This document shows, piece after piece, positions 46,807 through 58,593 of a stretch of DNA of 64,000 nt. Position 1 is the first letter of the stretch; every line of letters starts with the position of its first letter. A program made the translations under genes and the position numbers. This DNA is from Atrichornis clamosus (lineage: Eukaryota > Chordata > Aves > Passeriformes > Menuridae). The notes beneath the pieces are model-generated. The model did no database searches and was not told the origin of the DNA. It saw nothing but the letters and a program-made list of their open reading frames with translations. The stretch is from the NCBI GenBank assembly GCA_013400975.1, contig WBMZ01008671.1, positions 1-64,000 of the forward strand, in the 5' to 3' direction.

Positions 46807-47440
46807 TTCTGCTGTGTGAGAATGCCAGTGAGGATGTCTTAAAACTGCTTTCAGTGAGATACTTGTCTACCTAATTTAAGGCCCCAGGAGATATATCCAG
46901 GTGAGCATGGAGTGTAGCTTGGGAGACCTCCATTTTCCATCCTGGGGCTCCTGTGGGGTCTCTCTGTGACTTCAAAGCCACTCTGAAGGCATAACATCTG
47001 TAGGATGCTTATGGCTGTGATGCTGATGGTGATGGACAGGAGTCCTGAGCAGAGAAGGGAGCTGGCTGAATGGACATGGCAGATGTTGCCAGAATTACCA
47101 TCTTTCTGGTAGCAAGCAGTTTGATGTTCACCTCCAAGTTGCTCATCACACAGTGCATCTGCATTTTCCTGTCATGCCCCGTTCTACTCACTACCCATTC
47201 CAGTCTTGGTGGCCACTGTGTCAGACCCTTTCCATCTTCTAGATCTGAGCCCATCACAGGCCCAATTTTGCCAACTAGACATGCACCAAGGAGATGAGAA
47301 AGCAGGTGGAAAAGCTGTAGCAAGAAGGGACAATGTGACCCAAGACATCTCAGTGAGCAAGGTCTTTGATGTTGGTCATTTGACATGTGAAAATATATCC
47401 AGAAGGTGTGTGGTTTCTTGGGTTTTAGTGCTGATTCTTA

Positions 47441-47672
47441 CGGAATCATAGAATTGTTTAGATTGGAAGAGACTTCTAAGATCAAGTCCACCCATTCCCC
47501 CAGCACTGCCCAGCCCACCACTGGCCCATGTCCCCAGTGCCACATCCACACCAGTTTTAAACCCCTCCAGGGGTGGGGATTCCAACACTGCCCTGGGCAG
47601 CTGTGCCAGGGATGGACAGCCCTTTCCATGAAGAAATTTCTCCTAGTATCCAATCTCAATCTAATATTTTTT
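47441..47672 (-). mobile_element. CR1 3' portion
   Basis: Reverse-strand landmarks: ggaatcatagaattgtttag, cccagcactgcccagcccac, then caacactgccctgggcagct and tttctcctagtatccaatct. Confidence 0.92.
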
Positions 47673-48781
47673 GCCCCACGTGGATCTGATAAAACACCTG
47701 AAGGTGCGTCCTTGTGACCAAAATGAAATGAATTGAGGAAGCTTCACCCAACATCTGGTAGTCACTACAAAAGCAGCTGTAGCTCATGCTTTCCCTGGCA
47801 AGAAAGCTGATTTTTGAGTGATGCCACTGTCTTTGGAGTTGTCATGGTTGAGTTTTCAGCCTTTGCAAGATATGGAAGAGCAGATTTGGCCAACTTGCTG
47901 CCTGTCCTGTAGCAACTTCGGATAGAAAACAGTTTTTCAGGATTCTTTTTTTGGTGGAGATGCCAGACACATTTCCAGTGTCGCATTTGGACACTGCTGT
48001 AAAACAGCTACAAACCTGCCTTTCCTACTCATCCCCATTTTACTGTTCCAAGTAGCCTGTGCCCCCAGAGGTCTGCAGAGCATCGGTGAAAAACCACCAG
48101 CATAATTAATAGATGATGTGATATGATTGATAGTCTGTGGCAAGTGCATCATGTTTTGTGAGCTTTTACCTACATTAAAACCCATTATAGCAGAAGGCAT
48201 CTTAGATCCTCGATGCATAAGAGGAAAATCCTGTGAGGGATCAGATGGACGCTCCAGAAGCAGTTTCTCCTACCCGGGTACAAACTGACAGTAAACTGGC
48301 AAGGAGCAGATCAGGCCCTTGTGTTGCACAGCCCACACTCCCAAGAAGGAATGGGACTTTTCAAAGGGAGGAATAAGATTTTTATAGGGTTAAATTGGCA
48401 TGTGCACATTGAGGTGTTCTCCTGACTGGGGTGGTTGAGACATGGGATCCTCGGTGGATCTCTCTGGACTGAACTAGAGTTAAGCAGCAACTTCAGAGAG
48501 AGGAGGAAAGACACCTGTTTGTGCCATAGTCCTGAGAAAAGGGCATTGACTCTCTCTTCAGCCAAGTGCAAACAGGAATGTCTGTTGTGTGAAAATGCTT
48601 CCAGCACAACACAGGGTTCTTGGAAAAGGAAAGGACCATGCTTCAGCCATGAAGGTCTATGAGAGCACCCACTGATGGACTAGGAGGGGCTGCCACCACC
48701 ATGACCATATTCAAGTTGATGCCAAAATTCCCTTTTGCTTTGGTAGTCCAGTGTATGAATCACAGTGATACGGATCATGGC

Positions 48782-48800
48782 AAAAAAAAAAAAAAAAAAA
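48782..48800. repeat. Poly-A run
   Basis: Uninterrupted A run of about 19 bases with no recognisable retroelement body upstream. Confidence 0.9.
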
Positions 48801-51266
48801 GGTTTGTTGAATTATAAACTATTGCTTGTGATCTTGCGGTGTTGAAAAACAATGCTCTTGGAAGACATCCAACAGGAAGTGCCAAGGGCTGAGCAGTGAG
48901 AAAGTTCTCCTGGTGCCTCTGGATCTACCCATGTTGAAAGAAAAGAGAAGCCACCTCTTGTGTGTAAGGTTGTGAAGTTGTCACTCTGTAAATAAGGGAT
49001 TTCATCACTGTTGGACTGTCCCAAATCCTGGGAGCTTGCATGATCCGAGGCTCCTTTGGGTTGAACCCTGGTCTGCCTAAAAGAATATGTGTGGAGGCTT
49101 GGTTTTGGGGGACTGCACAAATGGACATGGAAAACTCTCCATCTTGTGTTAATAATGAGAGTGAGATGGAAATATTCTTGGATGCAGCCCTTACCACCAG
49201 TCAGGAGTGATGCTGAGGTTTGAGCACACCTGGCCAGGGGAGGCTGTACCAGCACTAGGGATGATTCAACACACCCTCCAACGTAGAGGTGACCTGGGCT
49301 GGTCCCAAACTCCCTGAGGGCCTATTGGGTCTGTGTGTAGGTCAACCTAAAAATTTATCAAGGAGTCCCTGTTGTGCCTGCAGGTCTCTTCCTTGTGACA
49401 CCACCCACCACGATGGAAGGTGGGGAGGTGTTGAGGGACCTCCTGCCATCCCACCTTCACACGCCATCTCAACTGGCACGTTCAAACAGCACACCAAGGT
49501 GCACAAATGGGGGTGGTAGGCTTTGGAGAGCACAAGGGACAGGAAAAACCAAACCAGGGAACCTGAAAAATACAGAGGAAAAGTGTATTTTAAAGAAATG
49601 TAAGGTCCCAGAGGGACTGAAATAGCTCAAATTATAAATATTCCAATAGCAACGTCATAACACTCGTAAGTCCCAGCTAAAGCAGTTCTTCCCTCACCCC
49701 TAAACTAGTGCAAGCCAAGGAAAATGTTGGAACTGCTTTTCAGAGAAGTGGAGCCCTTTTTAAGGATGATCTTGGTCTACCTGGACAGACTGCAAACAGC
49801 ATGTGTGGTGCCTCCTGGCCACAAGTGATGTGGGCAGTATTTATTCCCAATATTAGCTGGAAAAGGCTCCTTTTTCCAGGGAAAAGCAAACTCAGGTCAT
49901 CAACGCGATTTATTTTAGTGATTCTTTAAATATTCTATATTTAAGGACTCCAAGCAACGGTGTGGTTATATCTATACTTACTGGATAAATGTATTTATTT
50001 ATGGATGGGATGCTTTACTGCTGACAGTACAGTTTGTTTTTAAGCCTGACCAGGGTAGAGGAAATACACACAAATAAACAATAAACCTAAACAACACTAA
50101 AATAACATCAGTTAAAACAATTAGAGTTACTTCCACTCGCAAGTATTGTTCCCATTTTGCTATAACATGGGAAAAAGCTCCATTTCCTAAGTGAGCTTGT
50201 AACTGATTTGGGATTTGCGGATTCTGGTAACAAAAGGGGATTTCTTTTGTCTGTTATTTATACTCTTCCTACGGCACCGTGTGTCTGTGTCGGCATGTCT
50301 GGAGCACCCTGTCTCAGTGCAGCAGTGTCTCCAGCCTGTCCCCATCTCTGTGGCTCAGCTGGGCCTTGGAGGCACTGGTTGGGCTTCTCTTCCTGCCCGT
50401 CCTGGTTGTGCTGATGTGAACGTGTGTGTTTGCAGAGGCAGTTCCTCCTAGGAGACTTTGTCCCGGTTTTTAAAGTTTTATTATCTCAGAATTATGTATA
50501 ATTCAAGAGCTTAGGGGCCAAGAGTTAAAAATAGACCCCGGAAAACGTGCTGTCAGTAATCAGCAGAAGGTGTCGAGGAAGGTTCAGGCCATGTTTTAAT
50601 TGGGATGCTTTGCCTAATTGTTCTAATGCTTTAATTGCATTTGCATCCTTCACCCCGCACAGGGAGTCTCACGCTGGGTTGTTCTGCCGTTCTCTGTGTG
50701 TTTTGTGCCATCCCAGAGCTGGCTGCAGAGGGCTGAGGTGGGACAGCTCAGCTGCCACCAAGTATTCAGTGCGATTTTCTTGCTCTTTTGCTTCTAGCTG
50801 TGTGTCTGCTCTCTGCCAGCAGACAGTAGCAAACACTGGCGGGGGGTAATGGTTGAGAATAAGTGTGTGAGTGATACTTCTTTGGGCCTAGGACTGCAGG
50901 TGTAGAGTCTTTGAATGGTGAGAACACCCACCATTCTGTGAGAAGGACCATGTACACCAGAGCGTTCACACTTGGCAAGTGGGAATCCAGGAGGCTGTGT
51001 CCTGGGGGCAAGGTGGGAGGGCAGAGCCCTATAGGGAATAGTGCTGGTGTTTTTAATGATGATGTTTAGCTGTGACAGGCCTGATCACAGTCACAGCCAT
51101 CCCACCCATTTGGAAAATGTCTCCTCCAAGGTGCTCATGACTGAGGCGTGTGTGCTACTGCTACACGTTCAGCCTTTGCTGGCAGTCTGTGATTTATGGT
51201 GTAATCCCCAAAGATGCTGTGAATCAGGAGATCCTCCAAACCGGGACATCTGCCATGAAATTACTT

Positions 51267-51425
51267 AGAATCATAGAACCATAGAATGACTTGGGCTTGA
51301 AGGGACACACAAGGATCTTTGAAGTCCAACTCGTAGCCCTGCACAGGACATCTCTAAGAATCCCACCCTGTGCCTGAGAGCATTGTCCAAACACTCCTGG
51401 AGCTCCTCTCTGAGGCATGTTGCAC
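51267..51425 (-). mobile_element. CR1 3' end
   Basis: Reverse-strand tail tagaatcatagaaccataga, then gtccaactcgtagccctgca and a gagcattgtccaaacactcc stretch. Confidence 0.9.
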
Positions 51426-52142
51426 TATGCCATGATCCATCATGCCATGACATCAGCACCTTGTACAGTCAAGATCCCACAGCGCATCCCTACTCCACAA
51501 CAGGACTTGTTGGATCAGTGGTGACAAAGCTGGGAGAGTTTTGCTCCTTTTCTACCTCCTAGGTGGCTGGAAACTAATGTTTTTGTCAGCCCTCTAGTTT
51601 AGTTTACCCATGGCTCCAGTGGTTGAGGTTGAAGAAGGTGCCCTTGGACATTGTCAGGACCCATGTGTGTTGTGTTGTGGGTGAGGAAGGATGGGAGAGC
51701 CACAATCATCCAGTGCTGTAAGGATTTACCTGCCTCTTGTGCATTCTGTAAAATTGTTGCACTCTCTATTCCTTGGATGTTGAGCATCAACTGCTTGCTT
51801 GTTCAGAGGCAACTCTCATTGTAAGCACCTTCCAGGAAAAAGTGAATAGCTTGCAATTTGAAGGAACAGATTTATCACTTACATGTTAACAGGGAGGAAA
51901 TAATTTCTGCGTGGCTTCCTGACAGCGTTTGGTGTCCTTCCATGGCCTCCAAACCCGGTCAAGGCTTTGGTTTGTGCCTCAGCTCTCTCCTTGCAAGAGG
52001 TGAAAAATTCGCCTTGTGTGAGAGAGGAGAATGAGTGACACAACAAAGGCATGGGAATTCCTGGAAGAGGAAGAGGCAAGTGGCCTCTGAGGAGATAGCT
52101 GTGCTGGAAGTGCCCACAGGACTTAGGGATGTTCATATATCA

Positions 52143-52262
52143 TTGAACCATAGAGTCACAGAATGGCTTGGGTTGGAAGGGACCATGAAGCTCATCTCGT
52201 TCCAACTGTCCTGCCATGGGCTGGAACATCTTCCACTAGAACCACCTCCACTAGAAATGCTG
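52143..52262 (-). mobile_element. CR1 3' end, truncated
   Basis: Reverse-strand tail aaccatagagtcacagaatg, gggttggaagggacc and ctgccatgggctggaacatc. Confidence 0.88.
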
Positions 52263-53447
52263 GCCTTGGGTGGATAGAGGTGATGGGGATTCTGCCAGTG
52301 GGGAGGTAGCAGCACCTTCACCATGTGTTTCACCTGCAAGGGGCTGGCTGGAATGGTCGTACTGAGTATTGGCACATTCAACCCCAGAGGCACCATGACT
52401 GTGGGACTGGCACAATAAAAGTTAAATATATCTGCAGCTCTGTGCTGTCCCGGACTTTCCTGCTGTGGATAATCCATCCTATAGGCAGATGAAAGCCTTA
52501 TTGCAGGGTGTTGCAATTCACTGGGTGGGATTCTGCTGATCATTTCTGGAACTACAACATATTTATTTTTTACACTCCCTCCAGTGTCGGTGTTTCTGTT
52601 GTTCCCTTTGCACAGCAGATGGGGCGTCCTTGGGGCTGCCATGATTCCAGCCCCACCTCACCGTTCCTGCTCCCCCAGAAAGTAAATCCCACCCTGAACT
52701 TTGTGTGCAATAAAACCAAGCGAAACTCCCAGCTCCTACCGCAGGCCTAATAACCTGTTTGTTCAGTTCAGGCCTTCTGCAACCATTTGTTTAAGATAAG
52801 CAAGGGCGGATGTTTCTTGAGGGCACAAAAGGCTCTTGAGATAAAGCTCCTGTGGACTGATCCCGCGGTGTGGCTGGATCATTTGTTTTCCTTCCCTCAT
52901 CACCTGAGTTTTTCCTTTCCATCAGTCCAGTTGCTTTCTCAGCCTTTCATTTGCGTTCAGGGTTTCAGTGTTGCTGTTTCCTATTCACTCATTTCTACCT
53001 GCTTGCCTGTCACAAGCTGGTCGTGTTTCTGCTGCATGGGGAACGTCTGTGAAAGAGCCTCAGTAAGCTGGTGTGAGTGAAGACAGTTTCTCTGTGGGGT
53101 AAGGTTTCACATCTGAAAGCCAGGCTATGTTAAACACGAAAACCACAGGGATGAAGCAATGAACCCAAATTTCTAGAAGCCCCTCGAGTCTTTGTGAAAC
53201 ACCCACGAGTTCAGCCACCTCAGGCAAAGGTTGCACTTGGTAAGTGCAGCAGAGGAGGAGAAGGAGGGAGGGTGCAGGTTGGTCCCAGATAGGAGTATCT
53301 CTTTTCTAAGGCAGTTGTCAGATGCCAGAGGAGTTGCTGTGATTTGTTGCCTTAGGGTGATCACAGAAGAACCATGGGCAGCAAAAAACCCTTCCTCATT
53401 CCTGTTTATCAAATTGTGACTTGGGAGTGTTCATGGAAGAGACGATG

Positions 53448-53955
53448 GCCCTGCCCCAGCCCTGAACCCCCCCTGCCCTGGGCTGATCCCCCAGCGTGGG
53501 CATCTGGGGAGGGGGGGATTCTGCCCCCAGCCCTGGGCTCCCACAGCAGCAGGACGTGGAGCTGCTGGAGCCAGTCCAGAGGAGGCCCCGGAGATGCTCC
53601 CAGGGCTGGAGCCCCTCTGCTCTGGAGCCAGGCTGGGAGAGCTGGGGCTGTTCCCCTGCAGAAGAGAAGGCTCCAGGGAGAGCTCAGAGCCCCTGCCAGG
53701 GCCTCAAGGGGCTCCAGGAGAGCTGGAGAGGGACTGGGGACAAGGGATGGAGGGGCAGGACACAGGGAATGGCTTCCGAGTGCCAGAGGGCAGGGATAGG
53801 TGGGATATTGGGAAGGAATTCCTGTCTGTGAGGGTGGTGGTGAGGCCCTGGCACAGGTTGCCCTGAGAAACTGTGGCTGCCCCCATCCCTGGCAGAGGGG
53901 TAGGACTAGGTGATCCTTAAGGTTCGTTCCAACCCAAATCATTCTGGGCTTCTAC
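53448..53955 (+). mobile_element. CR1 3' portion
   Basis: Contains gtggagctgctggagccagt, aggtgggatattgggaagga, tgaggccctggcacaggttg and a ttcgttccaacccaaatcat tail. The 177-codon frame on the other strand is antisense CR1. Confidence 0.88.
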
Positions 53956-55432
53956 CAATTTACCATCACAGTAAAACAGGCAAAGCTGGTACGTTCCTCC
54001 AGCTTTTTCAGATGATACTGCTGCAAAGGAAGCATGAGAAAAATAATAGCAAGCTCTTTCCTGTAGCAAGGTAGCATTAAGCCCAAGCATTTCCCTCCTC
54101 TGTTCTGTCCCTCTTCCTTGTGTACCTCCCAAAGCAGTATCCCACAGGTTACTGGGCTGAGGTGGGGGGGTGGGATCAGCAGGGGGCTGTTGCTGGAGTG
54201 GGGAGGTAGGGGAAGAGGTGGAGGCTCTTGGGTTGCTGCAGAGTGCCAGTGAGATCTTGAAAGCTTTTTATTTGTTCTTTCATTAAACTTTGATGTAGAT
54301 GTGTTTGGGGCAGCAGAGGGGGGGATTTTTGAATTTGCAAGGCAGGTGGACAGGGCTGAATGTTGGACAGGCACCTTCATTAGGAACGTGAAACACAAAA
54401 AGAGCACATGTGGGCTTCAAACCTGCTCCCTCTGACCTCTGTTTGCAGCAATTCCTGTAGATGACAGATGTCCCTTGCTGTGTTCTAGCTGGCCATATGA
54501 CAGACACCTAAGCTTGCCAGACATCACCTTCTCCAAGAGTTGTTTTCCCCAGGAAAATCTAAAATTGTGTGTGCACGTCACAACACAGCTGATCTCTTGG
54601 GAACTGGCCCAGAGGGCAGACCATTCCTGAACAACCCTTCTTTTCCAGAGCTTTTGGCCTTTCTTGTTAGAGCATGTATGTTTATGATTTAAATTGGAAC
54701 GTATGTGCATTAGAAGTCCCGTGGGTGTCTCAGGTTCTGCTCCAAGCTTCCCACCATGTAAACCGCAGAGTGTTTAGCTCCAAAATTGAAAATTAGCCCT
54801 ATTAGCATTCCTTCCTGTGACCATGGGCTCCTTGTGCTTTGCTTTTCCCACACCCTTCGCTTTCAGAAGCAGCAACACTGAAATACTGGTTTGTTACCTT
54901 CTGCAGCCACCTGTGAATAAATACCAAAATAAAACCCATGTGGGAAAGAGACCAAATGTGACTTTTCTGCCCACTGAGGAGCTGCAAACCTGCCTATGAA
55001 AACCATGAGCACCTGAGTTTGATGGTGTTTCTGGCCCAAGCAGGAGCCCAAACCATCCCTCTTGTGCAGATCTTCTTGTAGACCCACTGCAGAGCAGAGG
55101 GTGGTCTTCTGCTTTGTGAGACATTTCCCTTTGACTCTGTTCAGGGATTTTGGTTCATTTTGGAGTGTGTCTGCTGAAAGATAGAAGAGCTGCATTTCAG
55201 ATCCACGTTGTCCTCAGCGAGCTGTCTGAGGCTACTGAAGTGCTACTGAAGGCACTTCCATGGCTGTCCTGCCTGACCCGTGGTGGGGAGCAGCCTCGAG
55301 ACAAGAGCCATGTTATCAAAGCTCTCACCATGCCCTTGGGATTCTGTCCCCACCCACCCATCACCTTTGGTCTTCTCCAGCCACTCCGCCCTACTTGCAA
55401 GTTGCTGATATTTCCTTTTACATCAGCTCGCT

Positions 55433-55470
55433 GCACACACACACACACAGACACACACACACACACACAA
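55433..55470. repeat. (CA)n microsatellite
   Basis: About 38 bases of CA with one ag interruption; likely length-polymorphic. Confidence 0.95.
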
Positions 55471-56284
55471 AAAAGTCAACTTTTCTCTCTTCCAAATTTA
55501 GCTTTGTTTAGGCACCGAAATAGACAAGAGTAGGGATCGGTGACTGTTTTTTTCCAAAACATTGTCTCATGACGAGGACTAAGGAAGGGAACTGCTCTGC
55601 TGGAGAAGGGAGATGTTTGATTTTCGTAATAGGGACACGAAGTTCTCCTCTGTTCAGGCACAGGCAACGTCCAGGAGTGCTCCTTGGATTAGGAGCTTAT
55701 TCCCATGTAGTTAATTCATCTCTCATCCCGTTGACATCAGCTGCTGGTGGGTAGAGGTCTGAGGAAGCACAGGGATTCTCTGCAAGGAGGACATGCAGGA
55801 ATGCACCACTGTACATATGGTTTCTAGTTGGAATGAGCAGAAGGGCAGCTCCTGAGACTTCAGTGAAGGCTTCACCAGTGGAAGTTGGTCCTTGTGTTGA
55901 GCAGAGATAGTTTCATTTTTCCAAAGTAATTGTATTTGCACATGTGTCTGCAATGCAGCTTAAATTCTTAAAAACACCCCAAGTGTTAGCCTGCTGTGGT
56001 AGTACAACGTCTAAAAACAGCCTCACTGATTATTGTACTATTTTTAGCCTCATTTCCTAAACTAGCACTGCTGATGTGATCAGGCTGTGTGTGTCTCCTC
56101 CTTCCCTTCCTTTTCTCATTCAATTTGGTATCTGTTGGCCAATTTCAAGTTATTTTTCAGAGGAAGAGAGGTCTCGGAGATGTTAAGCTCCTTCTATGCA
56201 TTCAGTGCAAGTAAATGATTGGAGAGGTAAGTGATGAGGAGCATTCAAACCACAGCCCTCGGTAATGAAGAAGGCTCAGTATGA

Positions 56285-56380
56285 GCAACCTGGTTGAGTG
56301 ATCGTGGCAGATGGATTGGAACTGGATGATCTTTAAGGCTCCTTCCAACTCAAACCATTCTGGGATTCTACGGTTCTAAG
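56285..56380 (+). mobile_element. CR1 3' end, + orientation
   Basis: Reads atctttaaggctccttccaa, then ctcaaaccattctgggattc and a ctacggttct tail, directly abutting an inverted CR1. Confidence 0.85.
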
Positions 56381-56389
56381 CTGCTGTGG

Positions 56390-56830
56390 AATCACAGAAC
56401 CATAGAACATTCTGAGTTGGAAGGCACCCACAAGGATCACGGAGTCCAGCTCCTGGCCCTGCACAGACTCCCCAGCAATCCCACCCTGTCCCTGGGAGCG
56501 TTGTCCAAAGGCTCCTGGAGCTCTGGCAGCCTTGGGGCCGTGCCCATTCCCTAGGGAGCCTGGTCAGTGCCCCACCCCCCTCTCGGGGAAGAACCTTTCC
56601 CTGATATCCAGCCTGACCCTCCCCTGGCACAGCTCCAGCCATTCCCTGGGTGCTGTCCCTGCTCACAGAGAGCAGAAATTGGAGCTGCCCCTTGGGAGGA
56701 GTTGCAGCCCCAGGTGAGGTCTGAGCTCAGTCTCCTCAAGGCTGAACAAGCCCAGTGACCTCAGAGGGTCCTCATATGGCCCCTCCAGACCTTCACCATC
56801 ATCGTAGCTCTCCTTTGGACATTTTTTAAT
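56390..56830 (-). mobile_element. CR1 3' portion
   Basis: Reverse-strand copy starting atcacagaaccatagaacat, sharing the ccttggggccgtgcccattc block with 6,985-7,290 and extending to tcatcgtagctctcctttgg. Confidence 0.92.
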
Positions 56831-57624
56831 AGCTTTATATTTTGGCTCAGTGAGTTCTGTATTGGTTGAAGTCTCAAGGAGCAAAGGTCTCTGAAGGGAG
56901 CTGCATGGAGCTGCAGCAGCAGTGTCCCCAGGCTCTTTGCAATGGTCAGGATGGATGGTCACGATAAACCCTATCTGTCTTTGACTCATGGGTGCCTTCT
57001 GTGGCTTAAATTCATCCTCATCCCCAGCAACCTTTCCCCTCCATTACACCTTCCACCAAAAAAAGTAAAAATATTACTATCTCAGTAACTGCTACTAAAA
57101 TCCCCTGTCGTTTTCGAAGGCTCTTCACACGAAGAGAGAGGGACTTTTTTTTTAAGTTGGTGTGTTATGTTGTCATGCCACTGCCACAAAGCTGCTCCTG
57201 CATGAGGCACATCCCTACCCAGCCCTTGTCCTTGCCCAGGCTCCTCCCTTGCACGTGGTGATTCCCAGCAGTGGCTGGAGCTCCAGGCTGAGGTAGATTG
57301 CGATGGAAATAAAAGGACTGACTTTTACAGGGCTTTTATTGCCAGCCGGGGAAGGACAATACTGCATAAATAAAATTCATTATGGTTATGACAGCTCTGT
57401 GGTCCCTGGAAAATAAATAATACTTTGCACTTACGTGGGGCCTTTCATCCAGGAACCTCAGAGCTCTGTGTGAGCATTAACGAAGCCTCATCATGCCCAT
57501 AGTAGGATGGTAAACACGGCATCCCCCTTATCAGATGAACAGACCACGTCAGAGTCGGCACCTTCAGTGCAAAGACACTGGAAAGACAGCAGCTGGAGTC
57601 TGTGTGAACACACACTTCAGCTTA

Positions 57625-57880
57625 GAATCTTAGAATCCCACAATGATTTGGGTTGGAAGGGACCTTAAAGGTCATCTAATCTCATGCCCCTGCCATGGAC
57701 AGGAACATCATCCTCTATCCCAGATTGCTCCAAGCCCTGTCTTGGACACTTCCAGGGATGGGGCAGCCACAGCTTCTCTGGGAAACCTGTACCAGGACCT
57801 CACCACCCTGATAGTAAAGACTTTCTTCCTAATTCCTCATTAAAAATTTCTTCTTAGTATCTAATCTAGATCTGCCTTCC
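57625..57880 (-). mobile_element. CR1 3' portion
   Basis: Reverse-strand landmarks: tgatttgggttggaagggac, cttggacacttccagggatg, then cagccacagcttctctggga. It ends about 640 bases before CTIF coding exon 6. Confidence 0.92.
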
Positions 57881-58516
57881 ATCATTGTGGGCTTGGGGAC
57901 ATGACTGAGCATCCTTGTCCTCTCAGTTGTTTCCAGTAAGGTGGTTGCCACCTGTCCTTCCTGCAGGGGTGGCATGGGCTGACCCGTTCCTGGTGGGCAG
58001 GCTCAGCCAGGTGCTCCTGATGTGGTTGTTCCCTTCCTACGGGCGTGAGGGCACAGCCCCAGCAGACCTGCCGGCTCCTGTTGGCTTCCTCCAGTATCCT
58101 CAGAATGATTCCAGGCATCCTCCTTTACGGCTGGGTTTGGATAAATATACAAAGGAAGCAGCCCATGGAAAGTGGATGGCTTAGGTGCACCAGTGTCACG
58201 TGTGAAGGGGATGAATTCCCTGTCGATGGTGTATATTGGGATTTATATGTATGTGATCCAGTTACTTGCCTGCTATGGTTTCTCCCATACAGAAATTACA
58301 GATAACCTTATTCCCTGCTCCTTGCACCGGCCCTGAGAGGGTACAAGAAGTCTCTGGGTTTTCAGACCTGCTTTTGTAGGGTCTGGGGTGTTGTAAGGAT
58401 GTTTGCACGGGAGCTGTTTCTTTAAAAACCACACTCACATGCTGGGTGTAGAGCTCTCTCCCCTTCCATACTGATGCCTCCTGGAGCTGATTACTGCTTT
58501 TCCCTCTCTTTTACAG

Positions 58517-58593
58517 GGTTACCATCCATTGCCTCATGAAGCTGAAATCGCACACACCAAAAAACTGTTCAGACGGAGGAGAAACGACCGGAG
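58517..58593 (+). CDS. CTIF: CTIF coding exon 6 (residues 174-199, last codon split)
   Basis: Seventy-seven bases encode GYHPLPHEAEIAHTKKLFRR and then RRNDR, plus two bases of a further Arg codon. Acceptor is tttacag and donor gag|gtaggt. The KKLFRRRRNDR cluster is a strongly basic segment that could serve RNA binding or nuclear import. GYHP.PHE.EIAHTKKLF is near-identical to mammalian CTIF as recalled. The following exon, expected to continue with a Gln/Pro/His-rich stretch, is not in the window. Confidence 0.95.

Larger units (their letters stand above)
30547..58516 (+). other. CTIF intron 5 (28 kb)
   Basis: From donor gtaggt to acceptor tttacag. It is the largest intron in the window and contains about twelve CR1 fragments, (TA)n, (ATT)n and (CA)n microsatellites, a 30-bp minisatellite, a CpG island and an adjacent CpG-enriched stretch, a fold-back repeat and a duplicated 140-bp repeat, each listed separately. 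I found no segment that reads as a CTIF exon. The exons on either side join in phase 0. Confidence 0.85.

Noticed and set aside
53409..53942. 177-codon open frame on the - strand
   Set aside because: Antisense of a CR1 fragment with Pro/Ser-rich composition typical of GC-rich noise.
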